From Theropithecus gelada (taxonomy: Eukaryota > Chordata > Mammalia > Primates > Cercopithecidae): 64,000 bases of DNA. Positions 10,648 through 21,920 of this stretch are shown piece by piece (the first letter of the stretch is position 1; each line of letters opens with the position of its first letter). Below the pieces are notes generated by a model. That model saw nothing but the letters and a program-made list of their open reading frames with translations, did no database searches and was not told the origin of the DNA. The position numbers were made by a program, and so were the translations under genes. Location: positions 4,025,840 through 4,089,839 of the forward strand of contig NC_037673.1 in assembly GCF_003255815.1 (NCBI RefSeq), read 5' to 3'.

Positions 10648-12269
10648 AACTATTGAAGGTGGTAGGTTGTCCTTCAACACACATGAGAAGATTCAGAAAA
10701 GCATATGGTAAAAATTTATTTGGTGTCTACTCTGTCTTTAAATCAACACTAAGGCTAAGGGACACCAAGAAATGCACTTTTCATGCGTTTCTTTTACGCT
10801 TTTTTCTCTTTTTCTTCTTTTATTTTGACAGCCTTTGAGTTTACAAGAAGTTAACATTTCCACAGGGCTGTAATTGAATCAGAAACAGAATTTTCTGCAA
10901 TATCCTATAAATATCTAGACCTGAATGTTGAGTGCTCTGCCTTCAGTTTTTCTAAGTGAGAAACACTATCAAAGCTGCCACAGTACATGGTTGTACTTAA
11001 TACTGTTTAAAGTCAAAACAAACATTTGACATAAAATGTGTTTGAAGTTAGATGAATCATCCTACTGGGTTAGGGTTGTAGCAAACTTTCCCATTATTAA
11101 TTAATTTTTCATGCGTCAAACTAAGAGAACAGATTTTTAGTACCTAATGTAACTCATCCCCATAGAACTAAACATTTGGTCCAGAGAAATCATGTAATAA
11201 TTAGCATATTCATTTTTGATTTTTCTCAGAGAATGTGAGCAAATTAAACAGAGCAGGTAATAGGAGTACTCAATTTAAAAGTCAATATGACAAACATAAA
11301 ATATTGGAGTTATTAGCAATAATAATAAACCATATTGTACTTATGGTGTGAAAGTAGGCATTTTATTTTCCTTATACTAAATTTACAAATCACAATATAA
11401 TAACTAATTATAGTTGTTACATTGATTTGGATTGATAGTACAAATGTGCTAAGCTCCACATTTTTATAAAGATGCTTGCCTATTGGTTCCTTATAGAAAA
11501 AAATGAATCCCTATTTGGAAATGTTAAGTCATTATTAAAAGCTAGCATGAGAATCATGTTATACTCCTCAAAGCTAGCAGTAAACAATATTATTTTATCC
11601 AACAGTTTCTGAAGGTTAAATCTAAATGTAACTGGAAATGATCAGATTTCCAGGTGTGAGATTTAAATACATAATATGTAAATGTCAAGAAAATGTAAAT
11701 AGTAATGACATAAAATGCTTTAATGACAATATGTAGTCAGTCTTATTTATCTATTTCAAGGATTCAATACATTGAGAATTGCCTGCAAATCTTTACTGAG
11801 AATTATAGCTATATGTTGTTAGTTCTTTATTTCTTAATTTGTAGTACCTTGGGCTGTAATTCACATATGGACAGAGAGCTCACCAAATAATTACCTTTGA
11901 TACATCTCATATGCTTGGAAAGCAAGAGCATCCCTCCGTGTGTACCGGAGCTTCTTCTGCATCCTGAATGGTGCTGTCCATTCCCTACAAGGACAGGCCT
12001 GGAGAGGGGCTGTGCCAGAGACCCTCTCTGTACAAAACAAATTCCCAGGTAACAAGTACACCCACAGTCACACCGTGAACACATTTTTAAACCCTTCTAT
12101 GAAATACAATTTTGTATTTAGTTGCTGTTATAAATTTTCCTAATTCTTCTTTTGTATTTTTTATATAAAGAAGTATGCATAGAAAAAATTAATAAGAAGT
12201 AGCAAAAAATAATAACTAGTTTTCCTCCCATTTTTGGGTAGAAAAAATACACATCTGTTGTTAATTCTT
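10648..12269. other. unassigned AT-rich segment
   Basis: About 1.6 kb without a recognisable repeat or exon. Frames are short, and I saw no conserved protein motif on either strand. Confidence 0.4.
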
Positions 12270-12860
12270 GATTTTTTTTGTCCTGATTATCTTTATTGAG
12301 GTGTAACTTAGATATAAAAATGCCACCAGTTTTGGAAAATAAGAATATGTTTTGACAAATACATATGATTGTTTAGCCACCACAATTGTGATATAAAGCA
12401 TTTCCATCCCCCAGGCGTGGTGGCTCACGTCTGTAATCCCAGCACTTTGGGAGGCCGAGGCGGGTGGATCGTGAGGTCAGGAGATCAAGACCATCCTGGT
12501 TAACAGGGTGAAACCCCGTCTCTACAAAAAATACAAAAAGACTAGCTGGGCGAGGTGGCGAGCGCCTGTAGTTCCAGCTACTCGGGAGGCTGAGGCAAAA
12601 GAATGGCGTAAACCTGGGAGGCAACAGAGCTTGCAGTGAGCCGAGATCACTGCACTGCACTCCAGCCTGGGTGACAGAGTGAGACTCCATCTCAAAAAAA
12701 CAAAAAAATTTCCATCAAAGTGTTCCCTTGTGCCATACTGTAGTCAACGCCCAATCCCTGATGCTACTGATCTTCTCTCTGTCACTGTAGTTTTCACATT
12801 TTCAGGAGCTCACCTAAATGGAATCACACAGTTTGTTCTGTTCTATTGCACTGCTTAGTT
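12270..12860 (-). mobile_element. old L1 3' region, split by an Alu
   Basis: The plus strand reads 'tttattgaggtgtaacttag' at 12290 and, after the Alu, 'gtgttcccttgtgcc', 'ctctgtcactgtag' and 'taaatggaatcacacag'. This is the reverse complement of old mammalian L1 (L1MB to L1ME class) 3' sequence. The two halves, 12270-12408 and 12717-about 12860, join logically once the Alu and one duplication copy are removed. Confidence 0.65.
12409..12707 (+). mobile_element. AluY-class SINE (possibly early AluYR)
   Basis: Full dimeric Alu in sense orientation flanked by a perfect 9-bp duplication, atttccatc, at 12400-12408 and 12708-12716. It shares 'gcgaggtggcg' and 'aatggcgtaaacc' with the Old World monkey AluYR type. 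The insertion lies within an old L1. The second arm has a small insertion ('gaggcaacagagcttgcag'). Confidence 0.95.
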
Positions 12861-14647
12861 GCATTGCACATGGGGGTACAGTCTGACATTTTACACATTG
12901 GTTTGTAGTCCTTGTAAGACCTAAACTTCATTTGGGTGAACATTTCTTCGAAGTCAAACAGTTGTACTTGCTCAAACTTTCTCAAGCATATTCACAGCCT
13001 TGGTCGTATCTTCTTTTCCAAGTGACATACTCAGATTTCCTTATCACACAGCTCATCATCATTAGATCCTATAACTTGAAATATTAAAACTACTATGACA
13101 GATTCCAATGACTAGTTTCTAGACTACAGGCGACACTCATTATTGCTCTTTGAAAATTATTCTTCTTATTAAACCCAACTTGGCAAAAGCGTATAGTGGC
13201 CAAAGTAATGAGAAAGGATGACGATGATGATGATGATGAGTTCTCCAGAGTCCTAGAAAATCCAATGGCACTGAAGTAAGAAAGTTCAGGAGATACCCTA
13301 CACACCCAGGAGGAAGAGCCGTCCTCATTTGGCAAGTACGTCAGGTGCCAGGATGGCAGGCCTGGAATACCCAATCCCTACACTGAGTTCAGAGGTAACA
13401 AGGGAGGCCCCCCAGCACCAGAAACATTTTGTGATGTGAAAAGTAACCATTTAAAAGATTTATTCCTCAGATGCCTCATAGGTCCATGTTCCATAGATGA
13501 AATCCAATGTTATGACAACATGCTATAACCACTTTTAAGTAACAGTTGAGAAATTAATCAATGTGGATGTCATTGGCACTATTTTCTATCAATATTAAAA
13601 AGCAAAAAGAACAGAAGAACTTTGACATTTACGTTTGAGGCTCTAACGACAAAAGGCAATTATGACAAAGTGGAAGCCTTAAAAATATCCCTGCTACGGT
13701 AAATAAGAGAAAGATAAGGAGAATATGAGTTGTAATTGGAAATAGGCCCCCTTTCTTAAAAAAAAAAGATAAAAAGAAGAAAAACAAAAATAAACAGAGC
13801 CTCGACATGCAGTAATTGGAGTTGTCATATTTCAACCCATACAATTAAACGTTAAACCCATTTTCTCAGATTGTATTGTTTAATTACAAAAGTAAGTAAA
13901 TATAATTAAAAAGTTAAATAGATATTGTTAGATGCACAGTCAGCAGAGCACTGAGATATATCAAATGACATTTGAAGACAGTTTCTGTAATTTCAAATGA
14001 TTACGAAGTATCCTTGTCACAAATGATGAAAATAACTGGGATATTGCAATTATTGGTTATTTTTAATATTTACTCGCATGCTGCTTGAATGTAAACACAA
14101 AGAAAATGTCTTTTTTTCCATTGAACCTAAAAATAGGTACCATCCACCCGTCAGAAAAAGTATAGCAGAAAATCTGAAGAAAAGCACATGTTTTTGGAGT
14201 CTGGTAATTTTCCTGCAGGTAAGAAGAATACAGCCTTGCAAATGGCTCTCAGAAATCTACTTACTCGAGTAATTCATAGACACCTCCACACTTAAAGTGA
14301 ATGCTTTGGTTCCAGAATAGATAAAAATTCCCACAATAATGGGACCCATTGTTTTCTTTATGTATGAGATGAGACTAAGCAAAATAACCCACATACGTTG
14401 CAATGTATTTTTATTCCTAGAAAAAATATGCAATCGCTCCTTGTAGTAATAGTTTATGTTCTCTGGTTGATACCCCACTTTCAGACCTACTATGAGGAAC
14501 TGATGTGTTCCTAGCGGTGTAGACAGCTCTAGTACCCCTGGAAGTCTCTTTAAGATAATCCACATTCACTCTCAAAACCCATGTGTAAGTTCCAACAGGA
14601 GCATGCCCTACACTTTGTAGAAGGACAGCTGCAGCAGCCACATCCCT
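12861..14647. other. unassigned segment
   Basis: No family is recognised. A (GAT)n run lies at 13217-13240. Several 60-100-codon frames occur, but none shows a motif or matches a family I know. Confidence 0.4.
13217..13240. repeat. (GAT)n microsatellite
   Basis: Eight trinucleotide positions, with one variant GAC unit near the left end. Confidence 0.9.
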
Positions 14648-15032
14648 AACAGGCAGCTCAGGCTACCATAACCAAATTCTATAGAGTGGGTAGCTTAAAG
14701 AAACAAAACTTTATCCTCCACATTTTTGGAAGAGAAAGATCCAGGTTGCAGCTGGCTAGGTTTCTGGTGAGGGCTCTCCTGGGTTGAAGCTTTCTCCATA
14801 TCCTCACATGGTCTTTCCTTGTGTGGTACAGGGAGAGAGAGAGGGAGAGCATGAGCTGTCTGCTGTCTCTTCTCACAAGGACACGAATTCTATCAGATCA
14901 GGGCCTCACACAGATGACCTCATTTAACCTTAATTACTTCCTTAAATACCTCACTCCGAAATACAGCCATACCACGGGTTTAATGCTTCAACACATGAAT
15001 TTAGGGAGGACACAATTATTGAGACCACAACA
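14648..15032 (-). mobile_element. MaLR LTR (3' LTR of the element at 14648-16405)
   Basis: The reverse complement of an ERVL-MaLR LTR. It has a plus-strand start near 'caggctaccataacc', then 'tcctcacatggtctttcctt', 'acctcatttaaccttaatt' and 'caacacatgaatttaggg', and an end at 'gaccacaaca'. It is followed directly by internal sequence on the side expected for a minus-strand provirus, so this copy is the 3' LTR. Confidence 0.8.
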
Positions 15033-16405
15033 TTTTGTCCTTGGCCCCCCAAAATTCTTGTCCTTCAAATATGCAAAATACATTTATTTGATTCCATGAG
15101 CTCCCAGTTAACTTGTTCCAGCATCAACTTTAATGCTTAAAATTTGGTTTTATCTAAATATCATCTAAATCCCAGATATGTGTGTGATGTGAGGTATAAT
15201 TTACCCTGTGGCAAAATTTCTTTTTATCTGTGAATCCCAAATGTGCTTCCAAAATATGATGAGATAGGCATAAAATAGATATTCCCTTTCCAAAAAACAA
15301 AAACAAAAAAAAACAACAAAAAAAGATAAATCAGAAGGCAGAAGATAAATTGTTTCCAAGCAAGTTCAAATCTGGCAAGACAAATTTCACTAGATGACAA
15401 GGCATGGAACTTATCTGCTTCGGTCTCATGCCGTGCCCTAAAGGCTCACTGAGGCAGCAGTATCTCCCTATGGTCCTATTCAGGGACTGCAGAACTGCCC
15501 TGCCCTTGAGACTGGGGTGGGAGGGGGGAAGCTTCCTGTCCCATGGAAGCTAAAGAGGTGGCCCCATCCTGTGAAATCTAGGAGGGGCCAGTCCTGCCCC
15601 CTGGGCTAGTGGTGAGAGTGGCAGCCCAGATGATCTCTGAATCTTCTTTGAACTATTCCCTTTTCTTAAAGGACAAAGCAGGTTCACAGCTGAATAACTC
15701 TGTTGTTTCATCCTATAGAACCCAGAAGTCAGAAAGCCTTTATTTTGTCTTTGTTACCTTTAGTTCAAGCTGGCAGTGTTTCGACCAGTGCAATCCCACT
15801 ATTTCTGGCTATGCAGAGCTGGCTGATCAAATCCATGAGCTGTTCTTACAGACTCTTCATCAAACAGTTGCTCATCCACACCCTCAGTGCTCTCTTCAGA
15901 ACAGGTTTCTCATGTTTTGCAATATGAATACACCAATAATTTTTCAAATCCTCAAGTTCTGGTACTTTTCACTTGGCAATTTTTTTTCTCATATATATTT
16001 TTCTTCTCATATTTGACTGTAAACTGTAGGAAGAAACCAAGATGCTCCTTCAATGTTTTGTTTAGAAATCTCAGCTCAGCATCCAATAATATCACTTACA
16101 TGTTATACCTTCTGCAATACACTAGAACACAATTCATCTAAGTTCTTTGTCGCTTTAGGACAAGGATAACTTTCCCTCCAGTTTCTAATAATCTGTTCCT
16201 CATTTCCCTGAGACACCACCAGAATGGCCTATATTGTCCACATTTCTACAGCTCGTTCAAGGCGTTTTATTTTTTATTTTTCTAGAATACACCTAAAAGC
16301 TCTCCAGCCTCTGCCTGTTACCTAGGTCCAAAGTCACTTCCACATTCTTAGGTATTTGTTACAGCAGCATTCCACTTTTTCTTCCAAAATCTGCATTAGT
16401 TGAAA
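15033..16405 (-). mobile_element. MaLR internal region (MLT1/MST-int type), non-coding relic
   Basis: About 1.4 kb adjoining the LTR. Plus-strand landmarks, from memory of the family consensus, are 'ggccccccaaaattcttgtc' at 15045, 'ctaaatatcatctaaatccc' at 15153, 'ttcccttttcttaaaggac' near 15657, 'tctggctatgcagagctggc' near 15804, and 'tccaaagtcacttccacatt' near 16327. MaLRs are defective retrovirus-like elements thought to have spread using ERVL enzymes. The 135-codon plus-strand frame at 15609-16016 is antisense to the element and not a gene. The expected 5' LTR beyond 16405 is absent. Confidence 0.75.
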
Positions 16406-17135
16406 TTCTCCTGAGAAACAGGACGAACAGGATATTAAATGTGTTTTCTGCCGAGATCCCTATTCTGTTAGCCTTTTGCACGTAGGTCTTGGTCAGCATC
16501 ACCTGGCCTCCAGCAATGCTAAGCTTCTAGCACTTCTGAATTCCAGGGACCACATGGTCTAAAAAATCCAAAGATCCATGTAAATGTTATGGGGTGTTTT
16601 TACTTTTAACCATTATCAGAATATGGTAGTGCACATTACATAAACTATATCTTCAAAAATTCTCCACAAATAGTGTTTATATTTTGGGCTCTTTTGTAAG
16701 GTTCTATAAATACCAATGCAGGGCTATGGGACCACGGGAGGATATAAGAATGTGTCACTGAGGATGATATGAAAGTGTCCCTATCAGAGTGCCCAGTCTT
16801 GTTATACTTCAGTGAGTATGGTTATAACCACAGGAACCCTTTTTGCTGTTATAGAATGAACCAAGAAAGACCAGGTCCTCGACTGAACGGTTCTGCATGA
16901 GATCATGTACCTTCCAGGTGACCTGCTCTTAGAATTTTCTCTGGCACTAACTAAGGGTCAGGCTGAAGATGGCACAGGTGTACTGAGATGAACTTTTGGC
17001 TCGGTAGAGGTTGAGAGAGGGTTAAACTGGTCATTACTGGGCAGCACGCATGAGAGGTGATAAAAAGTATGTTTGAACAAGGACCCATGAGTGTGATTAA
17101 GCACTGTTCTGCAGTGATGGTGGAAGGGATGTTCA
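16406..17135. other. unassigned segment
   Basis: No repeat or gene is recognised. The MaLR 5' LTR would be expected here but is not seen. Confidence 0.4.
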
Positions 17136-17139
17136 GAGC

Positions 17140-17265
17140 AAGTTGTCTGAAGAGACCAAATTTGAGCTGATTTCTAAAAATGAACTCTGTTTGGAAGAAG
17201 GTCATCCCAAGTAAAAGAGACCGCTTAGGCTAAGGCCCAATACATCTGCAAAGGGGAGAGCGCAG
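17140..17265 (-). mobile_element. L2 LINE fragment
   Basis: Plus-strand 'aatttgagctgatttctaaa' then 'ggaagaaggtcatcccaagt' and 'gagaccgcttaggctaaggc' parallel the reversed L2 segment that usually reads '...gggcattccaggcagagggaac...aaaggccctgag'. The fragment is short and degraded. Confidence 0.5.
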
Positions 17266-17584
17266 GGTGGGCAGAAGCAGTTTAGCAGGACAGGAGGGAA
17301 GACAGAGCACAGAGGGGCATGCACACTGTGTTGACTGGTGAGTACAGAGTGTATCGAACTTACGTTGCTGGAGTGTGAATTTGGCTCGTGTGCACTAGTC
17401 TATGGTAGCACATACATGCTTCTGACTAAGATGAGGCTTTCACTCTCAAGTTGATGAATGTCTAGAAGGACATGTTATCTGCACAGGCACATTATCCCAC
17501 TGCAAGGTGGCAAGTCCTATAGTAGAAGAGGCTCACCAGGTGACCAGCGTCCCTGGAGCAAACTCAGCAAGAGCCCCCACTCCT

Positions 17585-17775
17585 TTGTGCCATTACTCTG
17601 AGCCAAGTGCTTTTTGTGGCTCTTCCTAGAATGAGCTCGTTTACCTGCCAGGTAGTACTCTGAAGATGGTGCTATTGTTATTTCTCCTCTGCATTTGAGA
17701 AGGACCAAGTAACATGTTCAAAGCCACACATCTGGCAAGCAATGAGGCCTAGTTGCAGACCCAGGTGATACTCGC
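17585..17775 (-). mobile_element. MIR SINE
   Basis: Reverse-complement MIR. 'gccaagtgctttttgtggc' is followed by a 'ccaggtagtactctgaagat' block and then 'ttgagaaggaccaagtaac' and 'ccacacatctggcaagcaat', in the order of the MIR consensus ending at the region for 'gggattcgaacccagg'. MIRs are tRNA-derived SINEs mobilised by L2. Confidence 0.7.
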
Positions 17776-18221
17776 AGCTATGCCATTCCTCTGTACCTCT
17801 GGTCTACATGAGCCTCCAGTATCAGAGATTCAAGATGGGTGTCTCTGGAAGTTGGGGATCTAACAGCCTTCTGGAAATGGGCTCAGAGTGATGTAGGATT
17901 TTTCTCAGCCCCTTTGTCAGACTCGTGACAGGGGTGAATGTCTACTTGGCCCACTGCACTCAGTTTTTTGCAGGAGGGAGCAGGTGAGCAAGTGAGTGCA
18001 GGACCTGACTATCCGCTCTGGGCGCTGGCAGGAGCAAGCTCCATGTGGGGCCCATGGCCAGACCAGGCGGAGGTGTCTGCCACCCCGAAGCCCCAGAGGA
18101 AGTGCTACAGTGCTGTCTTATCTCCACCGTCCATGGATGGCTGTGTGTTAACAGCTCAGTTGACTCCTTGCCTTGTCACATGGAGAAGCTGCCTTGCACC
18201 ACAGCAGGCAAAGGGCTGGTG
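17776..18221. other. unassigned, relatively GC-rich segment
   Basis: A 107-codon frame at 17938-18261 runs into the LTR that starts at 18222 and shows no family motif. I see no recognisable repeat. Confidence 0.4.
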
Positions 18222-18328
18222 TGACAGCTTTTTTTTGGTACTCTTACTCAGTGGATCATGAGCTCTTCTCTAGCATCCAAGAAGAACGAGGCTGTGCAGA
18301 CACTTGAAAGATGGTGAAGGCAGAGAAT

Positions 18329-18334
18329 TTTATT
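18329..18334 (-). terminator. LTR poly(A) signal AATAAA
   Basis: The minus strand reads 'gctgaataaaattctctgcc' near the R/U5 boundary of the LTR, giving a canonical AATAAA about 107 bp before the LTR 3' end. Confidence 0.65.
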
Positions 18335-18529
18335 CAGCAGTGGAAATGGCTCTCAGTGGACAGGGGAGTTGGAGAGGGGACAGGAAGGGCAGGTTCTTTC
18401 CCAAAGGGAGGTCGTCATCTTCCCAAAGTCTGGCCATTTCTTCCCCTTAGTCAAGCCATCTGTCTCCCCCAAAGTCGTGTGCTATCTCTCAGAAGTCAAG
18501 CTGTCTCCCCCTCTGTCAACTGAGTCTGA

Positions 18530-18540
18530 GAGTTTTATAG
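18530..18540 (-). promoter_or_regulatory. LTR TATA box
   Basis: The minus strand reads CTATAAAACTC inside the LTR at 18222-18906. It lies about 205 bp upstream of the AATAAA, a plausible U3/R arrangement. Present-day activity is unknown. Confidence 0.6.
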
Positions 18541-18910
18541 GCACAGGATGGCAGGGGTGAGCTGTAGGTAGTTTTGGAAAAGGCAACATTTGATGGGTAA
18601 AAAGATATTATTCCAAAAGGACCAACTGGGAGAGAGGGGGCAAACAGGAATAAAAGTTCTCACCTTGGGCTGCGGATTTCAGGCTACCTTGGCTTGAAGG
18701 TGAGGTTTCACTGGGGACCCAGTCCCTGTCTGCCTAGAATTTCTCTGCCTTCTGCCTCTGTTAATAGGTGTACAAATCCTTTGCAGGCCAAGATGATGGA
18801 AAAGTCAGTGGTGAGAACCTCAAACCAAAGTGGCAGCCACATTTTCTGCAGCAAGCCTTCCCTGAGTAACTTGACACAGGCAGCATAGCCAGGAAGGAAA
18901 CCAACAGGTG

Positions 18911-20859
18911 CTGGCCGTGATCACTGGCCTGGCCCCAGGACCTGGCTGCATACTTCGTGTGCCTCAGAAGTCACAGCTTCTACCTGAGTTTGTAGGTAAG
19001 CTGCTTTCCCAGGTCTACAAAAAGTTCCTAGAAGTCAGACAGGGGCTACCCCCTAGTCACAGCCCCTCCTGTTCACTTGAATTAGAGGTTTCCTTAATAA
19101 ATTCATTTGTTAAATTTATAAAACTGAGACATTAACATACACTTGCGAAGACTAAATAAAGTTACTATTCATATACCTGCAAGGGACCCACATCCCTAGG
19201 CCTTGACTGGGGTTCTCCAAGGGCGTGCGCTCATTTCAAAGTCCTGATGCTGCAGCCAGGATCATTGACCACAGGATGTAGGTGGCCCTTGCCCATGTCA
19301 GCACCTTTTCCTCTGTGCCTTGTCCTCCACAGCTTACTCAGATGGCTTTTTCATATGCAGCAGTTATTGAAATGGTCTCTGCACACCAATTATAATAACT
19401 GCACAGCCTTGAGCTTCCACCTGGGTGAAGTGCGCAAAATGCAATGTGAGAAATATTGAGGTAAAACTCATTATGGCGTTTCTTTAAAAATACTTTCTAC
19501 AATGTCTTACATCCGTGCTTATGAAAAATTAAAGAGATGAGCAGATCATAGTTTATTTTAGATAGATTTCTTCATGCCATTTGCTCTTGATTTATTTTTC
19601 TTTCTTTTAAAGTCTGAATTTTCTTTTTTAAAATATGAAGCTCTCTTACTGGCTTCGATTTTAGAAGATAAGCAACATATATTGTCTGCCAACCTTTCAA
19701 GGAAAGGAATTTTTCTATCTGAAACTGCATATTTGATCGTTTTAACCTCATTTTAAAAAAACGTTCAACCTTCTCAGGGAAATTACATTGCATATCATAA
19801 TTTGATATTACATAACTATGTATTGGCATTATGCTTCTAGAATCAGACCAATTTAAGGAATGTCTTTTTTAAATTTTTAAATGAAGACGTGGTAGAAAAG
19901 AGAGGCACGGTGGAACACATCTAGCCCAAATCTTTATGCAGAATGCTTGTCAACTCTGGAAGGGTGACGGCCGTTCCTAATGCCATATGGGGAAAGGGCT
20001 ATGTTTTATAATTGTGCTAATCTCTTCCCAGCCAGTCACTACTACAGGTTATGACTTTTTGAGGCGAGAGAACCTTAGGTTTTGCCTCAAGCTGGTCGTT
20101 AAGTGTTGCTAATGATAGCTTTCCTGAGGAAATTGGAAATAACACGGTGTGATTTAACATAAATATGACATGTCAGGCGCTGACCCCCAAAAATGTCATT
20201 GTTGAGGTGGGATAACTTGAATTGCACAGAAAGTATTGCCCTATTTTCAAGGAGAATAGAAAAGGACTCTGACGCCTGAACAAATCTCTCGCACTGCCAT
20301 TTTGATCAACGGCTCTTCATGGGAAAGGCAGGCTGCAGTGTGCTCTGGATTTTGGCTAGAACTGCAGGATTAAGCTATATTGCTTCTTTCTTACTTGTCC
20401 CGGCCACATGCCTAGTCAAACAGGTGTCCTGTTTAGCATTCAGGCCCCTCACATGGGTGCACAGTCTTAGTTAGCAAGAGGTCAGGATCTCCAGGAACAT
20501 GTGACGTTTGGAAACAAATCACTCCAAGATTTCCATTGCCCACTCCTGCTTCCTAGCAAAAACTTGCATACACTTTCTTTAAAAGAGTTGTGATTTAAAA
20601 ATTAAATCCCAAATCCAAATAGAAAAACAAAGTGTTACTACTTTAAGATTTTTTATTTACTTATAATTTTTATGAGACATCTCTATGTGATTCTCAAGGA
20701 ATGAGAGGATATTCAGGAACCCCGAGACAGGAAAAGCTCATGAAGAGTGAACTGGGCTCATTGTTTGCTGGATACTGTGTGAAAGATTATATCATCCAAG
20801 GTCCCATCTCTCACCAGAATCCACATCTACCTGCTTGGACATATGTGTGCACACATGTT
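18911..20859. other. unassigned segment
   Basis: No repeat family or exon is recognised except the duplicated 56-bp block at 19102-19157. Confidence 0.4.
19102..19157 (+). repeat. copy 1 of a 56-bp dispersed direct repeat
   Basis: This block and 21240-21295 match at 53 of 56 positions (differences g/a, a/g, a/c) in the same orientation, about 2.1 kb apart. The shared core includes 'aaactgagacatt' and 'cacttgcgaagactaaat'. At the second site the block lies within a MIR; here it does not continue into MIR sequence. Confidence 0.95.
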
Positions 20860-20910
20860 AGCTGTATATCTGTGACCGTAGCAAGGCCCCTCTGAGACTC
20901 AGTTTCTTCA

Positions 20911-20916
<6 letters not shown>

Positions 20917-20941
<25 letters not shown>

Positions 20942-21230
20942 TTTTTTGAGACGGAGTCTCGCTCTGTCGCCCAGGCTGGAGTGCAGTGGCCGGATCTCAG
21001 CTCACTGCAAGCTCCGCCTCCCGGGTTCCCGCCATTCTCCTGCCTCAGCCTCCGGAGTAGCTGGGACTACAGGCGCCCACCACCTCGCCCAGCTATTTTT
21101 TTTGTATTTTTTTAGTAGAGACGGGGTTTCACCGTGTTAGCCAGGATGGTCTCGATCTCCTGACCTCGTGATCCACCCGTTTCGGCCTCCCAAAGTGCTG
21201 GGATTACAGGCTTGAGCCACCACGCCCAGC
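20917..21230 (-). mobile_element. AluY SINE of Old World monkey type (AluYR-like)
   Basis: Full-length reversed Alu with a (TTTA)n and poly(T) tail at its left end. The perfect 19-bp duplication ctcagtttcttcatttatt lies at 20898-20916 and 21231-21249. Diagnostic changes against human AluY include 'ggccggatctcagctc', 'cctccggagtagctgg', 'cacctcgcccagct' and 'acaggcttgagcc', which I associate with AluYRa-type elements of cercopithecids. The intact duplication and low divergence indicate a young insertion. Confidence 0.95.
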
Positions 21231-21239
21231 CTCAGTTTC

Positions 21240-21295
21240 TTCATTTATTAAATTTATAAAACTGAGACATTGACATCCACTTGCGAAGACTAAAT
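21240..21295 (+). repeat. copy 2 of the 56-bp dispersed direct repeat
   Basis: Partner of 19102-19157. It begins inside the right-hand Alu target-site copy and continues into the MIR. Confidence 0.95.
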
Positions 21296-21370
21296 GTGTC
21301 ACTAGATGTGAAAGCACCTGACCTAGCATCCAGCATTGGTGAGGCATCCAGTGAATGCCACTTAAATATG

Positions 21371-21920
21371 AACTACTACAGACCAGTTTTGTTAAAGTAG
21401 AAGGGTTGAATTTGTTCATTTGTTCTAAACCTTTAATGCATGCCTATGCTCTTTCAGGTCTTTCATGGTCTGTGCTTACAAAATTTAGCATCATTCAATT
21501 AAATGCGTTTCTCAGTAGAAAATCAGCGTGTTTCCCTATGCAGGCTGCCACCAGTCTCCAACGTCTACAGCCAGCATATCCAGGTCACCCTCCCTTGTCA
21601 GTACATTTGGATTGAACCCACTGTACAGGAGCAGCATGGTAGGACGGCTGACCTGCAATGCAGAAACCATCATGTAAGAGAATGCTCTTTGCCCATAATT
21701 CTCCTTTGTTTTATTTACTTATTTATCTTCATAATAAGGCAGTGTTACCTTTGTAATTTGAAACACTGGAAACGTTGTAGATGTTGTGTATGTAGCTTTT
21801 AAAGTGTTATTTTGCAAATGCAAATTAAATCAACTGCTCAATCCAGGTCATGCTAACCGTGAACCATGTCAGAGTCACACCTTCCCAATTGCCTTCTCCT
21901 TCATCACTGTTATTTGTTAC
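21371..21920. other. unassigned segment
   Basis: Nothing recognisable on either strand. Confidence 0.4.

Larger units (their letters stand above)
18222..18906 (-). mobile_element. solitary ERV1-like LTR (685 bp)
   Basis: On the minus strand it begins TGTTGG and ends GCTGTCA (TG...CA) and is flanked by a perfect 4-bp duplication, ggtg, at 18218-18221 and 18907-18910. Four-base duplications are typical of gammaretrovirus-like (ERV1) insertions. It has a TATA box, a downstream AATAAA, and repeated 'cccaaagtc' motifs between them. No internal region adjoins, so LTR-LTR recombination probably removed the provirus. I do not assign a family name. Confidence 0.7.
20860..21370 (+). mobile_element. 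MIR SINE, split by the AluYR
   Basis: The left part, 'ctgtgaccgtagcaaggccc' and 'ctgagactcagtttcttca', is the MIR core region. The right part, 21250-21370, continues with 'gaagactaaatgtgtcact' and 'cacctgacctagcatccag'. The Alu at 20917-21230 was inserted between them. Confidence 0.65.

Noticed and set aside
12373..12690. 105-codon minus-strand frame with familiar-looking protein sequence
   Set aside because: It is the antisense translation of an Alu, which often appears as a false protein in databases.
15609..16016. 135-codon plus-strand open frame
   Set aside because: It is antisense to the MaLR internal region, so it does not code a retroviral or host protein.
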